DNA from: Branchiostoma floridae
Lineage: Eukaryota > Chordata > Leptocardii > Amphioxiformes > Branchiostomatidae
Direction of reading: 5' to 3'
Assembly (NCBI RefSeq): GCF_000003815.2
Contig: NC_049982.1
Location: 13,299,822 to 13,363,821 of the forward strand
Length of the DNA stretch: 64,000 bases
In this document: one piece after another, positions 35,892-50,800 of the stretch
How positions within the stretch are numbered: the first letter of the stretch is position 1
Layout: each line of letters starts with the position of its first letter
Program-made: the position numbers and the translations under genes
Notes under the pieces: model-generated
The model's database searches: none
Told to the model about the DNA's origin: nothing
Seen by the model: only the letters and a program-made list of their open reading frames with translations

Positions 35892-38800
35892 ATGGACATG
35901 GAAGATAAGAGCCTTTTTGTGGGAAGGCAAAAGGGTGGTGACAGCCATGACTGCACTCCTGTAAGTCAGCTATTGCAATTGAATTATACATTTGTAAATG
36001 CCTTCTGTCGTATCTTTGCCACCTAGGTACAGAACATTCTTTTCTACAATGAATTAATTCTGTTAAATTTTGTAGTTAACATGTAGATCACCCTATTGGC
36101 ACCTCCAAATTGATAACTTTTCTGTGACTTATATGTTTGCAGAAAATTTATCTGAATCAGAACTTTCTTACAAATAATACAAAATTGAAGGAAACAAAAA
36201 AAAAATTGTTAAGCTCTGCATGTTGACTATCAACAGCTCCACAATCATTATTGATTTATTGCAAAAATTCTATTTGTTCTCAACCTTTGATGTTTCAGTT
36301 CACATATATCACAACCCAAATTTAAAATCAGTCTAGATTATTCCACATTCCTAGTTTGACTTTGAACAATATTAATGTCTTCTCATTGCTGCATTACACT
36401 GCCGGACAGTTGATTTTGCTATAACGAGTTTCAAAACAGCCTGCATCATCAAGCTGCCACATTCTGAACATGCTTGCCCAGTCAATCGGACAAAATTAGA
36501 TTTGTCTGTAAACTCTAAAGGTTTGTCTGGATACAGTTCGAGTATATAGCTGCAGTCCGTATATATCTATTGCTAACCTTGCCACGAGAACATTTGTGTC
36601 GAGGATAGACATTTTTGTCAGGCAAATGTAAGATTCTAAGAAGCAAATCATTGGGGAAGGTCAGGGATATTGTCTCACCCCACCCCATCCCCCAGTGTCC
36701 TTTGACTTTCAGATACTGTGTCTCTGGCAGTTCTCTCATGTTGAACTCTCGTCTATTATCATGGTCCTTCTCTCCCTTACATTTGCCTCATGTTATGAAG
36801 GTGAAAGACAGTAATACTTCAATAGCCGACCCCTGCTAGACACCCACACCCTTTCTGAATTTAAGAAATGTTAGTTTACACCATCCCTTGTAATGGAATA
36901 TGTAAACGTCCTTTTTCTTTATTCAGTTGTATCATTGTTTTCTTACTAATTCGACCTTCAAGTATAAAAAAAAAAAGTTAAAGTTTGCCCATACATGTAA
37001 GATGCGTAGGGTGGCGCCCATCTCCACTTCGAAGCCCTTGGGCCACACATTTGTGCAAGTCACTACAGCAGGGGACCACAACACCTACATGTACCCACAT
37101 ACCAAATAAGACTGCTTGAAGCATTCTTGATTGCACAGGAAACACACACTTGCAGGTACACCATCGGCCCATGCATAGAATTTACTATACAGTACCTCCG
37201 TATTCCATGTCTTTTTTATTTAGGTGATTACAATGTGGATCAGAAATTAACTGCCTCTGTGTCAGGGCTCTAGCCAGCTCGAAATGTTTTTCCGTCAGCC
37301 AATTCCCATTGTCGCAAAAAACGCGAAAACACTATTCCAGGAGTTAGAGAGACTCGGAACTGAGATCTTGAAATACGGGTTTTTAATGAGATTATCGTAT
37401 GCAAAAGAGCGCAGACACACATTTATCAACAATCATAACAACAACAAAACAAACAGTGTGTGGCTTTTACGACTGCGGACGGCGTCCCCAAGCCGCCTAT
37501 AGCTTCCACCAAGGATTTTTGTCTGTCAAGGTTCACGGATTGGTTTTAAAATTTTTCCGTCAGACGCAGCAAATTTCCGTCAATTGACGGAAAAACGGAC
37601 GCTGGCTAGAGCCCTGCTCTGTGTTATATACAACATGTTGGGACTAATACAGGAAATTTGACTGAATTCCCCATACACATACATGTAGATCTATACGGTA
37701 GTGACAGCAGTCCTGAGCCCTGACATGGTGGACAAGCTGCCGACCAGGCGCCGAGAATTCCTGCAGAAACTGCAGACAGACACGGGTGTGAGCATCAACC
37801 TGCACAAGGGGGGCGGCACCTACGAGGTGGAGGGCAGTCTGGCTCAGCTGCAACAGGTGGGGGAAATCTTGACGCTCTATTCCTTTTCCCTGCCTCCAAA
37901 CTGTAGAATACATGTATAGCCAGTACAAATCTGGTGACAAAAGGTAATTGGGATAATTAAGGTTTATTTTCAGCAAATATAGAAATTACACTTTCCTTCC
38001 CAGACACATCTTTATGTGTAATCAACCCGATTGGGATATGTGTTTCTGGGAAATGTACAGTACTAGAGGTCAAATAATTGCAGATATGCAAGGAACCAGA
38101 AGTAGAAAACAGTTTAGCCCATTCCCACAATGGGGGAAAATTGCAAAGTTCATGATTGTCAGTGGATCTATATGCATAGTATTTCAGCCCCAGGATGAAG
38201 ATTATAGAATTTTCAAACTCTAATATTTCCCACCAAAGAAGTTTGGTCCTACTGTCTATGTTGTGTTGATAATAAAAACTTTTTTCGTTTTAGATACTTA
38301 CAATTACATGTACATTGTATCAACATCTATTTGCCCAGGTACATGACATACTGTCCGAGTTGGTTGGTAACCAGGGATCTCCACGAGCAAGACTTAAGAA
38401 GACAACCATCCCAAATGGCCTGCCTTCAGAGGAGGTTCATGATGCATCAGGCACAAAACCCATTGTGGACAAGGAAGTTTCTGACAAACCCGTCACAAAC
38501 GGGACACCTAAGTCAAAAGTCTCCCCATCTGGGAAACCTCGAGGAGAGATAGTAGAAAAGCGCAAGTCAAGGAATTCAGAGGACGATGACGGCTTTGAAA
38601 TTATAGGTGAGGCTGAACAGGAGGAGGCCGCAAGTCATCATCATCAGCCAGCTGTGAGGCCAAAGGTCAGGCACCAGCGGCCAATGGCAGCCCAGTTTGA
38701 CAATCATGACAGTGTGGAAAAAGCGTCTGGGGCAAATACGAAGAGCGTACGTGAGAGACATGAGGAGGAGGGGTCTGATTTGAGCTCAGATGATGAGGAC

Positions 38801-41800
38801 GTGATGGCACTCGACCAGGACACCTTCAACTACCTGTACCATGCTTACCAGGACAAGCTGCAGGACATACGCCGTCAGTACAGGGTCAAGTTCAGGTCAA
38901 AGAGCAATGAGACAGACATGCTGAAGTTCAAGGTCATCCCAAAAGATCCCAGCACAACTCTGGATCAGCTGACCACTGCCAAGGATTCCTTCATCGCCCT
39001 GTACCAGAGTGTTTTCCCCAACCTGGTGCAGGAGGTGATGGAGCTGGCCTATGACCCTGCTCTGGCGCAGCAGGTCAAAACGGCAATCGACAAAACCAGG
39101 AAAGATCATCCTGACGTGTATGTCCAGGTGGAGAATAACAACCACCGCTTTGCTTTCATAGGAGAACAGGTCCAGGTCAGTGATTAAGTGGGGTATTATT
39201 GTTGTTACATGTACTCAGAAGTTGGCACATGGTGTTTTTTGCCATTGTGTCAAATGTGTACATTTGGTATTGCCAAAGCAGTAAATCAAATTTCTATTCA
39301 TAGGATAACTTTTTTGTTACATTAGTGCTCCTTAAAAGAATTTGGTTGTTCCTTTCATACACAGGTGATTGAAGCTAAAAGCCAGTTCCGGCAGCTGTCG
39401 GGAGTGATGTCCGGTCTGGTTCGCCAGGTGGGTAGGCACCACACCCTGGGCGGTCACATCATCGTCCCAACCAACCTGGAGGACGAGATACGGGAGGACT
39501 TGACGCGTAATTTGGGCAGCAGCGTCCCAGAGGGGTACCCTTATGCTGAGGAGATTGAGCTCCGGGAACGTAAGACCTCAGGAGCCAGTGAGCCAGTAGG
39601 AAGCAGAGGGGTCAGGTTTAAGCAACAGGTGAGAAACATTTGACTGTAGGTACAACACAAATTCTCACTCACTCACCCACCTCCCGGATTATTGTCTGCT
39701 GTTCTCCATCCCTTGGGGGTTAGACGTGCTGTAGATGTGGGGCTTGATGGCAGCTTGCCAGCATCCACTGTCATTTGGGTTGACACTGTAGGTTGAGGAA
39801 GTGTATATCTTCCCTTATGTTGTCCATCCATCTCTTTCTAGGTCATCAGTTCTAATTGTAAAATTGTAGCTGAGTTTCCTTGGGTTGGTTACAACAGTTG
39901 TTTTATTTCATTTTCTTCATTCAATTCAGTATACAAAAGTGTTGCAAAGCTTCATAATTGAAGACCAATGAATATCAGTTAAGCATATTTGAAGTATGAA
40001 TGTACAGTGTTGTACAAAATTGTATTGTAGGCTTGATGGTACTCTTCTTTAGCAACCATGTTGTAACAATTTCTTTTGTTTATCATCCATAGAGTGACAG
40101 ATATGTGTTCAGGACAAAGGAAGGCATTACCGTGTCCATGTACCAGGGTGACCTGACTCAGGAGAACGTCACAGCTATAGTGAACGCAGCCAATGGCTAC
40201 CTGGCCCATGCAGCAGGCATCGCTGCAGCCATCCAGGAGCAGGCCGGGCCCAGTCTGGAGGAAGAGTGCAGGAAGTATGGAGTACCAAAGTATTTGGCCA
40301 CTACACGTGTGCATTTGGTGTTACAGTTGTCTTAAACAATATAGGCATTACAGAAGAGTGGAACACTTTGTCTGATTTCCTATCAGTAAGTAGTGAAAAT
40401 CGTCCCTGATGAGCTAGCTGTCTACTGCCATTTTCCATGTTTAAAATGTCAAATTCATGTACCAGTCATCACATACTGATCATATCTGTCATATATTCAT
40501 TCTACTCTTTACTCATTGACTGCTCTTGTTTATGTACATGTGACTGCTCATGCTTTCTTTCTTCTTGTAGCTCTTTCCTTCTTCCTTCTTCACATCCAAG
40601 CTCTAATGCCGTTCTGTCTGGTAAAATACCCCATCCTTTCTTTAACTTAACTATTTAATAAGTATCTTCTTTGTTCTCTACCTTTGAAATTGCAGATAAA
40701 TTTTGTTTGTTTTATCCTTAATATTATGACATGTACAGTCATGTATCTGTCCCCTAGGCTCTAGCTAGATGCATTGTTGATTTGAATATAATTCCTCCTG
40801 TCAACAAAACTGCCACCAAATTTAGAATCCTGAGATACATGTACATGTACAATTTGCTTAACACAAACATTGTACAGTGTTGATAATAATTCTACCCCCC
40901 CCCCATAAAAGAGAGAACTTAGATAAGTATCTTTTACATTGTAGCTCCAGCAAGAGTCTAGGATTTTACTAACCATGCAAAGATTTTTCTCACATCCCAC
41001 TTTTCTTTATTTCAGGTACATCAGTAAGCATGGCCCTTTGTACGAGACCCAGGTGATGCATACCAGCGCTGGGAACCTGCCCTGTCACTACGTCATCCAC
41101 GCCGTTGGTCCCAAGTGGCGGGACTACAGCAACAAGACAGAGTGTGCCAGTGCCCTGCGTGTGACCTTTCTGAACTGTCTGGACTATGCTAATGAAAAGC
41201 TTCATGCTACAACTGTTGCTCTCCCAGCCATCAGCACAGGTGACTTGTCCAAATTCCTTCTATTTGCTATCATAAGAGGTTTGGTCCATCAAATTGCTTT
41301 CACAGTTAACATTCTGTGCAGCATGTCTAACTTCTTGTCAAAGCTACTGTAACAGCTAAAAATCTTCTTTAAGATGTTGCATAATTGAGTCATATGTCAT
41401 TGCTTCCCCCTCAGGTATCTTTGGTGTACCAAACGACGTCTGTGCTAAGGCCGTGTACGATGCTGTCCGAGACTTCAGCAAGTCTCAGTCTCAGCTGGGC
41501 AGCCTGGGGGAGGTGCGGCTGGTCAATGCGGAGCTGGACATGGTGCACGTCCTGAGACAGATGTTTGAGGTCAGCATGAGTCAGGAGGAGGAGGAGGAGG
41601 AGGGATGTCAAAGCCCCAGTTCAGGGAGTGCCTTCATCAGGTGATTCATCTTAATTCTTATTATCCCAATGTTGAATCTGCAGTGTTCCTTGCCATGCCC
41701 AGTGATTGAATGCTGTGGAAGACTTGTTTTTCAATCTCAGACTCAGAGCAATATACATTGTATGTCTGCTGGACAGAGCTTTAGTAGAGTTAGCTTTTTA

Positions 41801-44800
41801 CATCCCTGAAACCTTGAAAATCAGCAGGTCTGAGGTTATTATTTTCAGACTATTAGGCTCAGAGATGCAAAATTATTTGAAATTCCTTTTTTGCACAGGC
41901 ATACATGGATCAATGAATTATCATGTGTAAGAGTTCACCATAATATGCTATTATGGACAGTCATTTACATTTGTGTAAGTCATTGATATGTATTTATAGT
42001 TTTAACCTAGTCTTGAAGATAATAAAAAGTGACTTAGTGATTCTTGTTCAAGGGTTTACCTGAGTATATGTGATACTCACTATCACTTTTTTTATCATGA
42101 ATGTTTGTCCTGTTTGTTTTCAGAATTTCCAAGACAACAGAAGAGGTTCTTGCAGCCACCTCCCCCAGGGCTGCAAGGAGGAGGGAGGAGGCTGGAGAAG
42201 TGGAAGAAGAAGACACAGAAGTGGCCCAGATCACAGAAATGGCCCCTGAGGAAGGAGAGGAGGAGCCAGAAGTAGAACCACTTGAGGACATACACATAGT
42301 AGCAGGTAAGCAAGGTAGGGAAGAGACAGAAAATGTGAGCATGGTTTGAGGGACATCTGAATCTGAGGTGCTTTTAGGATGACCCTGTAGTGCAACTGAT
42401 GACCTGGTTGAGATCCTGGTTCCAATTTTTTGTTACAAATGTAACTGGTCTGTAAGAGGTCTGTCCCAATCTAGCACATTTGATGGTTCTGATCAAGCAA
42501 GCCCAAACTGTATCTGTAGTAAGTTGTTTTGTTTTTCCTCTAGGCAAACCCAAACTCCTGCACTCCATTTCTGATCCGCATGGAGCCAGTGGGGAAAGGA
42601 GAAGGAAGCAGGACAAGAGTGATGTCAGTTTCACATCAATCACTCCAGACAGACCAACAAGAGGTTAGTTTTCTACTAAACATTTTTTATTCTGTTTCCA
42701 ACATAGGACAAGGACAATGTGGCACTGTACTCAAGTTACTATTTTATTTTAACAGTGAAAACTTTAGCTGTCATCAGCCTGACATTTAGCACATGTGAAG
42801 TGTATAAGTATAAGGTTCATTATATCTCTTCAATAGTTTATGTAAGGGCCTGTCCCACCTTTTTTTCATCACTTGAAATAGACCAACAATGGGTCAGTTT
42901 TGTAGAAAACTCTTGATGTACAAAAATGTAATTGGCCTGACATTAAACACATGTAGAGTGATAAGAGCTGTGTATTGTGAAGATTCATGATGAGGTCTCC
43001 AGCAGTTTGTGACACTTTCATCACATCAACTATTATCACTTTGAGATTGGCTTGACATTTAGTGATTTACCGGTAGCACCTGTGGCTGATTTGAGCTTCT
43101 CATGAATAAAGGTTCAAACAGACCTGTGGAGTGATAGAAAAGCTAACCCTAAGGGCCAATCCAGGCAGATGGCCAACATTACTCGCTAATCTGTCTTCGG
43201 TTAAGATGCAACTTGTTCCTTGATCAAGCTTTAGTTGAGGAAATTGTATGAAATGTTTTCAGGAGAAATGTCATGCATGTTGTTACATTTTTTTGTACCT
43301 TTCCTGAGAATTCTGGCAGCAAGGGATTACACGTGAAAATGCTTTGTAACTTACGCTGTAAGGACACACAAGTGCAGTGCATAGATGCTGATTTAAGCCC
43401 TCAGTTGTTTCAATCCACATCCCACCTGCCTATGCTTATCATCACTTCCTGTATCCTAATCCCTGAATCCACAGATCCCAACCCAACCTTAGATCAGGAG
43501 TCGGCTCCCCCTAGCAGCGATGACCAGACTGCAGCTGCAGAAGTACCAGGCACTGATGAGGATGACCCTGATGATAAACGTGCTTGTCCTTTCTGTTTCC
43601 CTCTTCTTTATATTCACCTTGTCTTTCACGTGTCACTTCAGCTGTTTATGTTTTTACCAGGTGGTTGGTTCAGATACATCGGGGGAAATAAGGATTTTCT
43701 TTTTAATGATAACTTCAAGATTTTTCTGTGTCAGAGGCTTGTGGTGGTTGAATATTGGAGTTAAATGATAATGATAAAACTTCATCTATTGGTAGTTTTA
43801 AGATGTACTGTAATATGGTATACACAGTGCATGTATAGATGTCATGATATACATTGTATTCCTCCTTATATGCCTTTAGGTCCAGTGCAGTTTACAACAA
43901 AGCCACCACCAGAGGAAGGCGTTATGTCTGAGAAGGAAAAAGTTATCAAAGATCTTCTGGACAACTTTGATAAACTGACTGATACAGAAAGGGGTCTCCT
44001 AGACCAGCTCCTGACAGAGACTGACCCACGGTCAGGCCAGTCACATGGAGTCCACAAGCCTCGTGTACGATCACGCAGCCTGGACAGGTCTCCCAAGCAA
44101 CCACCAGGAAGTGTAGAGAGGGAAGCTTCCAGAACAAGGTCACCACTTCGCAGCCAGAAGGCCAGAAGCACTAAGCCTAAAGACAATTGTCTCTTGTGCA
44201 ACACAACAGAGCAACTGCGTACAGTCCCCTTCTGTAAGGTAGGGCACAAGTACTGCCTACAGTGTAAGGTGAAGTATTACTCTCGCCTTCGGACATGTCC
44301 ACACAAGGACTGCCACGAACCCGTCACACCAGACTTCCGCAGTGCTTCAAAGAGCGCCTCCAATGATACAGAGAACAAACAGTTTACTTCAGCCACCCAG
44401 GCTTCAGCCGACCCAAGTAAGGGTCAAAGTGCAGCACGTATTCACTTTCCCTCTGATGTGGACAATGATCCCTCAAGTCAGGAGCCAACTTATGGTACTC
44501 TGTATCCATCGCATGAAAGTTCCTACCCCTCAGAACAACCAACGAACACGCAATCCACGGCCGGCAGCCGTTCAAGCTTAAAAAACACCTCGAATGTGGA
44601 CGGAAGACGGCGTTCGTCAGACTCAACCTTGAATCGTGGTGTTGAGCCAGAAAGCCAATCCCGCAGTGGCTATGTCCCTGAGACAAGAGTACATCATGGA
44701 AGCAGCCACACAGCTGATCCTTCTTCATTTTCACCAAGAAGACGTGTTTCAGATTCAGGTGCTTCTTCAACATACCCAGAACCAACCTCATCTCAGAGAA

Positions 44801-47800
44801 TCAGGACAACTTACAGTTTGGGGGAGAAGGCAAGCCAGCAGCACAGCCAGTCCAAAAGGAAACAACGTGGCCTTATTGTCAAGAGTCTGGCAGAGGACAT
44901 TGATGATGTTGGCCTGGACTCGGGACATCCCCGGCAGGGATGGGACTCAGACACACACAAGGGAAGGGACTCAGAGAACTGCTCTATTTGCAGGAGCACA
45001 TTCATGAACCCGAAGACACTTCCAAGTTGCGGACATGTGTTTTGCACTCCCTGTATCGACCGTGCAATGCAGATCAAACCGGTCTGTCCGATTTGTGGGG
45101 AAGTGTACGGCCAAACATGGGGGTCTCAACCAGAAGGGACCATGGAGTGGAAAGTGGATCCGCACCTACCACTACCTGGTTACGAACGGCAGGGGACAAT
45201 AGTTGTCATGTATGACTTCCCTGATGGCATACAAACAGTAAGTCATGTCCATATATAGCTGTAGGGGTATTTGTCCTTCTAGCTTGAGTCTTTGTACTGC
45301 ATTTTATTGGGAGGGGGACATTTCTCCAAAAGGAGCCAGGCTCAGTGTCACCTTGCCATAGGTTTTTTAGATTAATGATTACTGACACAATATGATTTTC
45401 CTTTTTATTTGTAATGTGCATGTAGCATGTGCTTTATTGTATGCACATGAATAGCTCAGTATACCCAATAGGGCAATAATGATATACAATATGTGTATCC
45501 TCATACAATGTATTTGTAACACATCAAGACTCATGCAGAAATCTAAATTTGAGTTTAAAGATGATTGATTAGAAAGACTGACAACTGTGTTATATTGGTT
45601 TGCTGAAAGCACATGCTCAGATCTGTTCCAATCATGTTTGTGTAGTCGGATCACCCAAACCCAGGCCGTCGCTACTATGGCTGCCATCGCAGGGCGTACC
45701 TCCCCAACACTGCAGAAGGCCAGGAGGTGTGCAGACTTCTGCACAAGGCCTTCCAAGCCAAGCTGCTGTTCACAGTGGGGCAGTCAGTCACCACAGGCAT
45801 GGACAACTGTGTAATCTGGAATGACGTCCACCACAAAACAAATACACACGGAGGCCCAACAAAGTAAGGTTTGATTCTCTGAATGGCACACACCGACGCA
45901 TTTCCACGTCAGTCTTATTATTGTATCTGTTTTCAAAGTAACTATCAAACATCTCCATGAAATACCAGGAGGCAAAGACGTCACTGCTCTGATGATTTCC
46001 TATCTTTGATGTCAGTGAAATTCAGACATGTAGATTAGAAGTACATTTTTGGTCATCTTTCTGTTCCTTCTACTCCAGCCACTACTTTGTTCACATTAAT
46101 AAGCTAGATGTTGTCCAGTGTTTAGAAGGCCATTACACTGTTTCAAGACATGCCGGTCGTTAAAAATGACGTTTCCGTTCACTGCCTGAAAATCTGAGGG
46201 CCTTCAAGCTTATATGGCGTGTGTTACAATCATTAGCTGAGCATGAACATTACAGAAATATGGAGGTGGAACTAAAAAAAAGCTGTTATTGACTGATTCT
46301 GAGACGCGCCTGGACTAATGAACATGGTCATGTATGAAAAAGTATTCCGTCAGATGTAGTATAAACTGGAAATTCAATAAACAACACAGCCATAGACTTC
46401 CATATATCTTTTCCTAAGAATTTAGCCGGCCCCTTGGGAGAAAACAATTTCAAACAGAGTCAACATGAAAGGGTACCAATTAGTCTGCTGATATCAAAAT
46501 AATATAGTTGACACCTCTTTGTATGCATGTAGGACAACACTATCAGCATTATATTATGTGTGGCTATTATATAAGAACACTGCTTTTCTTCTACCTTGAT
46601 TTGATTTGATTTGATTTATTTAGCTGTATAATCATGGGAAATACAGCCAGGCCAGGGCAGTAACTTTTGTCTCAACAAGCTGTTTTATTTCTGGCATGGA
46701 GAGATTTGCAGAAAGAGCCTCTGCCGTAATTCAGTATCCCCTTTCAGTCACAATGAAGTGCTTGATGTGTTATTAGCTCTGCCAAGAAGGTTACGTTTTG
46801 GTTAGAAAATTTTTGTGTGTCCCAGTATGTAGGTCAATATCATATAACTTGGGCAGCTGTGGATGGAATGTCACGATATTTGGTATTTGAGTAGCGATTG
46901 CGTATACCAAGGTTTTGTACGAAAATGGTACTTCTGGCACTTTCTGTCGTGAGTGCAGCGGGGGGAGTGTGTGCGTGTTTGTATTTGTGGACAATATAAC
47001 TTTTGACGCTGTGGATCGTTTTGCATTATATTTGGTACTTATTGAGGGGTTTGAAAAATGAGGGTCAAGTTCGATAATGGGTGTCCTGGCGACAAGTTGC
47101 GGTACGGCCAAATGCGTGCCGGACCGTAGATCAGCCGTCCGCGTGGCCGTAATCGGAAGTGTTTCTGTATCTGCGGGACCGGAAATCACGTAGGACGGGT
47201 GGCCGCTGAGCCTATTTCTTAATCATTACGAATCCAAGGGACCAACAATAAGTGGCCACAATGGCCAGGTGGCCGCTATGCAAAGGTGGCCGCTAAAGCC
47301 CCGGTCACAAAGCGCGTACGATTTCTTGCGATGGTATATTCCGCATATCGTACGATGAGCGCAGTAAATCGCAGCAAAATCGTGAGCAAAATCAGCCATC
47401 GCAACGCATCGGATGGTGTTCAAAATTTTTCCAGCGTTGTACGATTTTTCACTTGTGTCTCTTTTGAATAGCCGCCTGGCCGCTTTTGTGTTTCTTTAAC
47501 CAACAAAATGTGGACTTAGCTGTTGAATACCTTCCTATGATATATTTAACTGTAAAAATAAATTAAAAGAGACCATGACAACAAGAGCATTACAAGATAA
47601 GTTCAAATCAAGTGTGAGTACTGGTACGATTATCTCGGCCTGCTTGCCGGCTCTACGTGTCAGGCTCTTTCGAAGATCGTATCATGATATGCTATCAACA
47701 AAAAGATGCCATCATACAAAAATCATATCATATTGATAAGCATTATATCATATATATTTCCGACTCATAGAGCCTGTCTTTATGTTCGAGTTGTTCCCAT

Positions 47801-50800
47801 GGTTATTACGATTATGGTAAACTAACCCAAGACCGACGAGAGCTGAGATTTGATCTAATTATAAACTCACGTGCATGAAGCGATCAAACAATTGTCTGCA
47901 TCACCTGTGCGGGGCGCGCTGTTCTCTGGTTGCGACTGTGGCAGTTGCGACTGATATATTTTCCCTTTTCGTCAATATCCACAATATCAGGGAAAACTGA
48001 AACCATCACAACATGCTAACAATTCATAAATCTATAACCTCATCAGTAGACAAAAATTGCCGTAATGAAGTCTGCTATGGGGGCAAATAAAATCTTACGA
48101 CGATAGCGAAATTTTGAACATGTGCAAAATCCATTTCAGCTCTATTTTTCGCCATACGACGCTCCCCGATTTACTATGATTCACTGCGATTGACGCAGGC
48201 ACGTTCTTATGACCTCATCGTACGATGCACTACGCGCTTTGTGACCACGGCTTTATATACTTAAATCATTGCTTCCGATTCTCCCCCGACTTACGACGCA
48301 CTGCGCTTATCCTGCGCATCAGAAGGAATCGCAAGGAATCGTACGCGCTTTGTGACCGGGGCTTAATACAGGTTTGACTGTAGCTTTAGTGAGCTGTAAT
48401 TTTAGTGCCAGTTAGTTCACTCCCACGCACATTATTGTAGAGCCCAGGTGCACAGCAGAGCATGCCTACGCAATGCTCTTAGGGACTTGACGATATTTAT
48501 CGGGGAGGAGGGGCTGGTGCATACGGTGGGAGGGCCATTGAAAATTTTTTTGGCCTGGGGGGAGGGCCATAGAAAAATTTTTTGAGCCGGGGGGAGGGCC
48601 ATTGAAAAAAATTGCCTTAGGGGCCTTAATAAATACAAGCAAAATGTGCCCCTGAAATGCAGGAAATGAGGTTTCAGATGGTCAAGATTTCGATTTTGAA
48701 ACACCTCCGGCGCCCAGGACGCTCCGGCACTCGGCGCCATCAAAAATCAGACAGAAATGTCATTACATTTAACACAGTCTACCATGCAAAGTTTATCCCT
48801 CGAATTGCAGAAAATAGTGTTTCAGAGGGTCCAAATTTCAACATTTCAGACCTACCTTGCGACGGCTCGTGCCTTGTGCGCTCGAAATCGTGAAAATACG
48901 TTTGGGGCGGCGTCGCCCTCAATAATAAGCTAAAACCATGTGAAGTTCTACTAGAAAGGCTATTAAACTTGGCTTAGGCTGCCAGCAAATTTTGCCCATC
49001 CAAATTTAGGAAAGATCTTTTCTGATAGTTAGGATTTTAAAATTTTCCTGGGAAGCATGCCCCCTGACCCCCAACGATTACGTCAATATAGTTCGCCCTC
49101 CCCATATGAATTTTGCTGCAGCCGCCTCTCTTTTGATTCCATGTTCGCACGAATTTACGAAAGACTATAGAAACTAAATTGGTATCAATATCAATCCTGC
49201 ATGCATCGGCTTTTTGTAAAGAGAATGGTTCATGGACGACAACGGGATATTATAAAAGATATTATGATGTTTACTTTAGTGACAGCGGGCCGCTCTGCTG
49301 CATGTGACGTTATCATGATGGCACGAAAATTTTTCGGCAACTTTGGTTGGCGGAAATAACTCCCGTTTTGGAATGATTAAAGCAGTCTTGAAGCGGTTTT
49401 AGGAGCAATATCGCTAAAATGTACTCAAGTCTCTTCCAACTACAAAGTTAATTTATTTTCTTTTGTGTAAATATCGTACATGTGTAGTAGAAAAGATCGC
49501 CATGGAACAGCCCCTCCCCCACCCGCTTTTCTCTGTGTTGATATGGACGCATAAATCCACATTTACTTAACAATTTTTTTTCCTCACAGAATGCGGGAAA
49601 TTGCGTTTTAGACTTTAGAGGGTCAAAAGGAAAAATTTTGGGGGGAGGGCCATTGAAAAATTTTGGGGGGCAGGGGGAGGCCATCGAAAAATTTGGGGGG
49701 GCGGGGGGAGGGCCATCAAAACATTTTTTACCAGACATAGATATCGTCAAGTCCCTTAGTTACCTTTGTCCAGAAGGTTATGTTTTCAGTCATGCCATGG
49801 TATGGGTCTGTGGACACATTATCACGATATTTAGTATTTGAGTAGCGGCTGTGGAAAGGGAGGTCAAGTTCAAAATTGTTCACCTGGCATTTTCTATCAG
49901 TACTGCAGCAGGCTCTGAATTTTAATGCATTTCTCTGTGGGCAACATAACTTGGGAAGCTTTTGATAGATCTTGATAAAATTTGGAAGGTGAGTAGTGGT
50001 CATAGGAATGGAAGCTGGACAACACAAATGACCCCTTTCTGTTTGGCCTTAAGGTGAACTCTGCTGTGTCATGGGATTGTGGGGGGAGGGTCAACAATAC
50101 ATTATACAGTAAGGTACACAGCCCAAAATCACACTGGCAGTAGCAAAATTTGCTTTACAAACAGCCGAACTTTCAGTCCGGTATGGCAACTCAATCCTGA
50201 GCGAACAGGAGGGCTAAAGTTGTGTAAACTCAAGACCCACAGCCCAGGGAGTTGGTATAGCACCTGTACTGTCTTGTTAGCAGGTTCTGGCAAGCAGGCT
50301 GTCAGATGACTGACCTAGTATTTTGTAATGTACAGTTGTCTCTGATTACTTCATTGTTTAACAGACAGATGAGTGTACATGTAGCAATAATGGTTCAATA
50401 GGAACAGGAGGCACAGTTTGAGGTTGTTTTTCAGCTTTTGGGTAAGCACAAAGTAAACGACAGGACAGAGGTCGTGGAATCCAAAACAAGGGGAGAGGAA
50501 AAAAGGTTATTTTCAAAACCTGGACCACCCTGTACACGTACCTGCCATATATGCTATTTTTTGTATCAAGGAACTCTATAATCAAGTTATATCTACAATA
50601 GGACAGGAACATCATACTACCAGCAATTTTTGAGGTCTCAAAAGCAGGCATTTTTCATTATAGCCCATGTTTTTTTGGCAAAGGTGTATGTTCGTGAACC
50701 TCTAGTTACATAAGTCATTAAGTGGACCGTGGACCTTTATTTACATAAGAGCAATGTACTGTAATGCAGAAATATCATAGCCACAGCTTGTGAAGATTAA

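Noticed and set aside
43866-44249. Minus-strand ORFs opposite the large Deltex exon
   Set aside because: They are shadows of the plus-strand coding exon, which has the domain matches.
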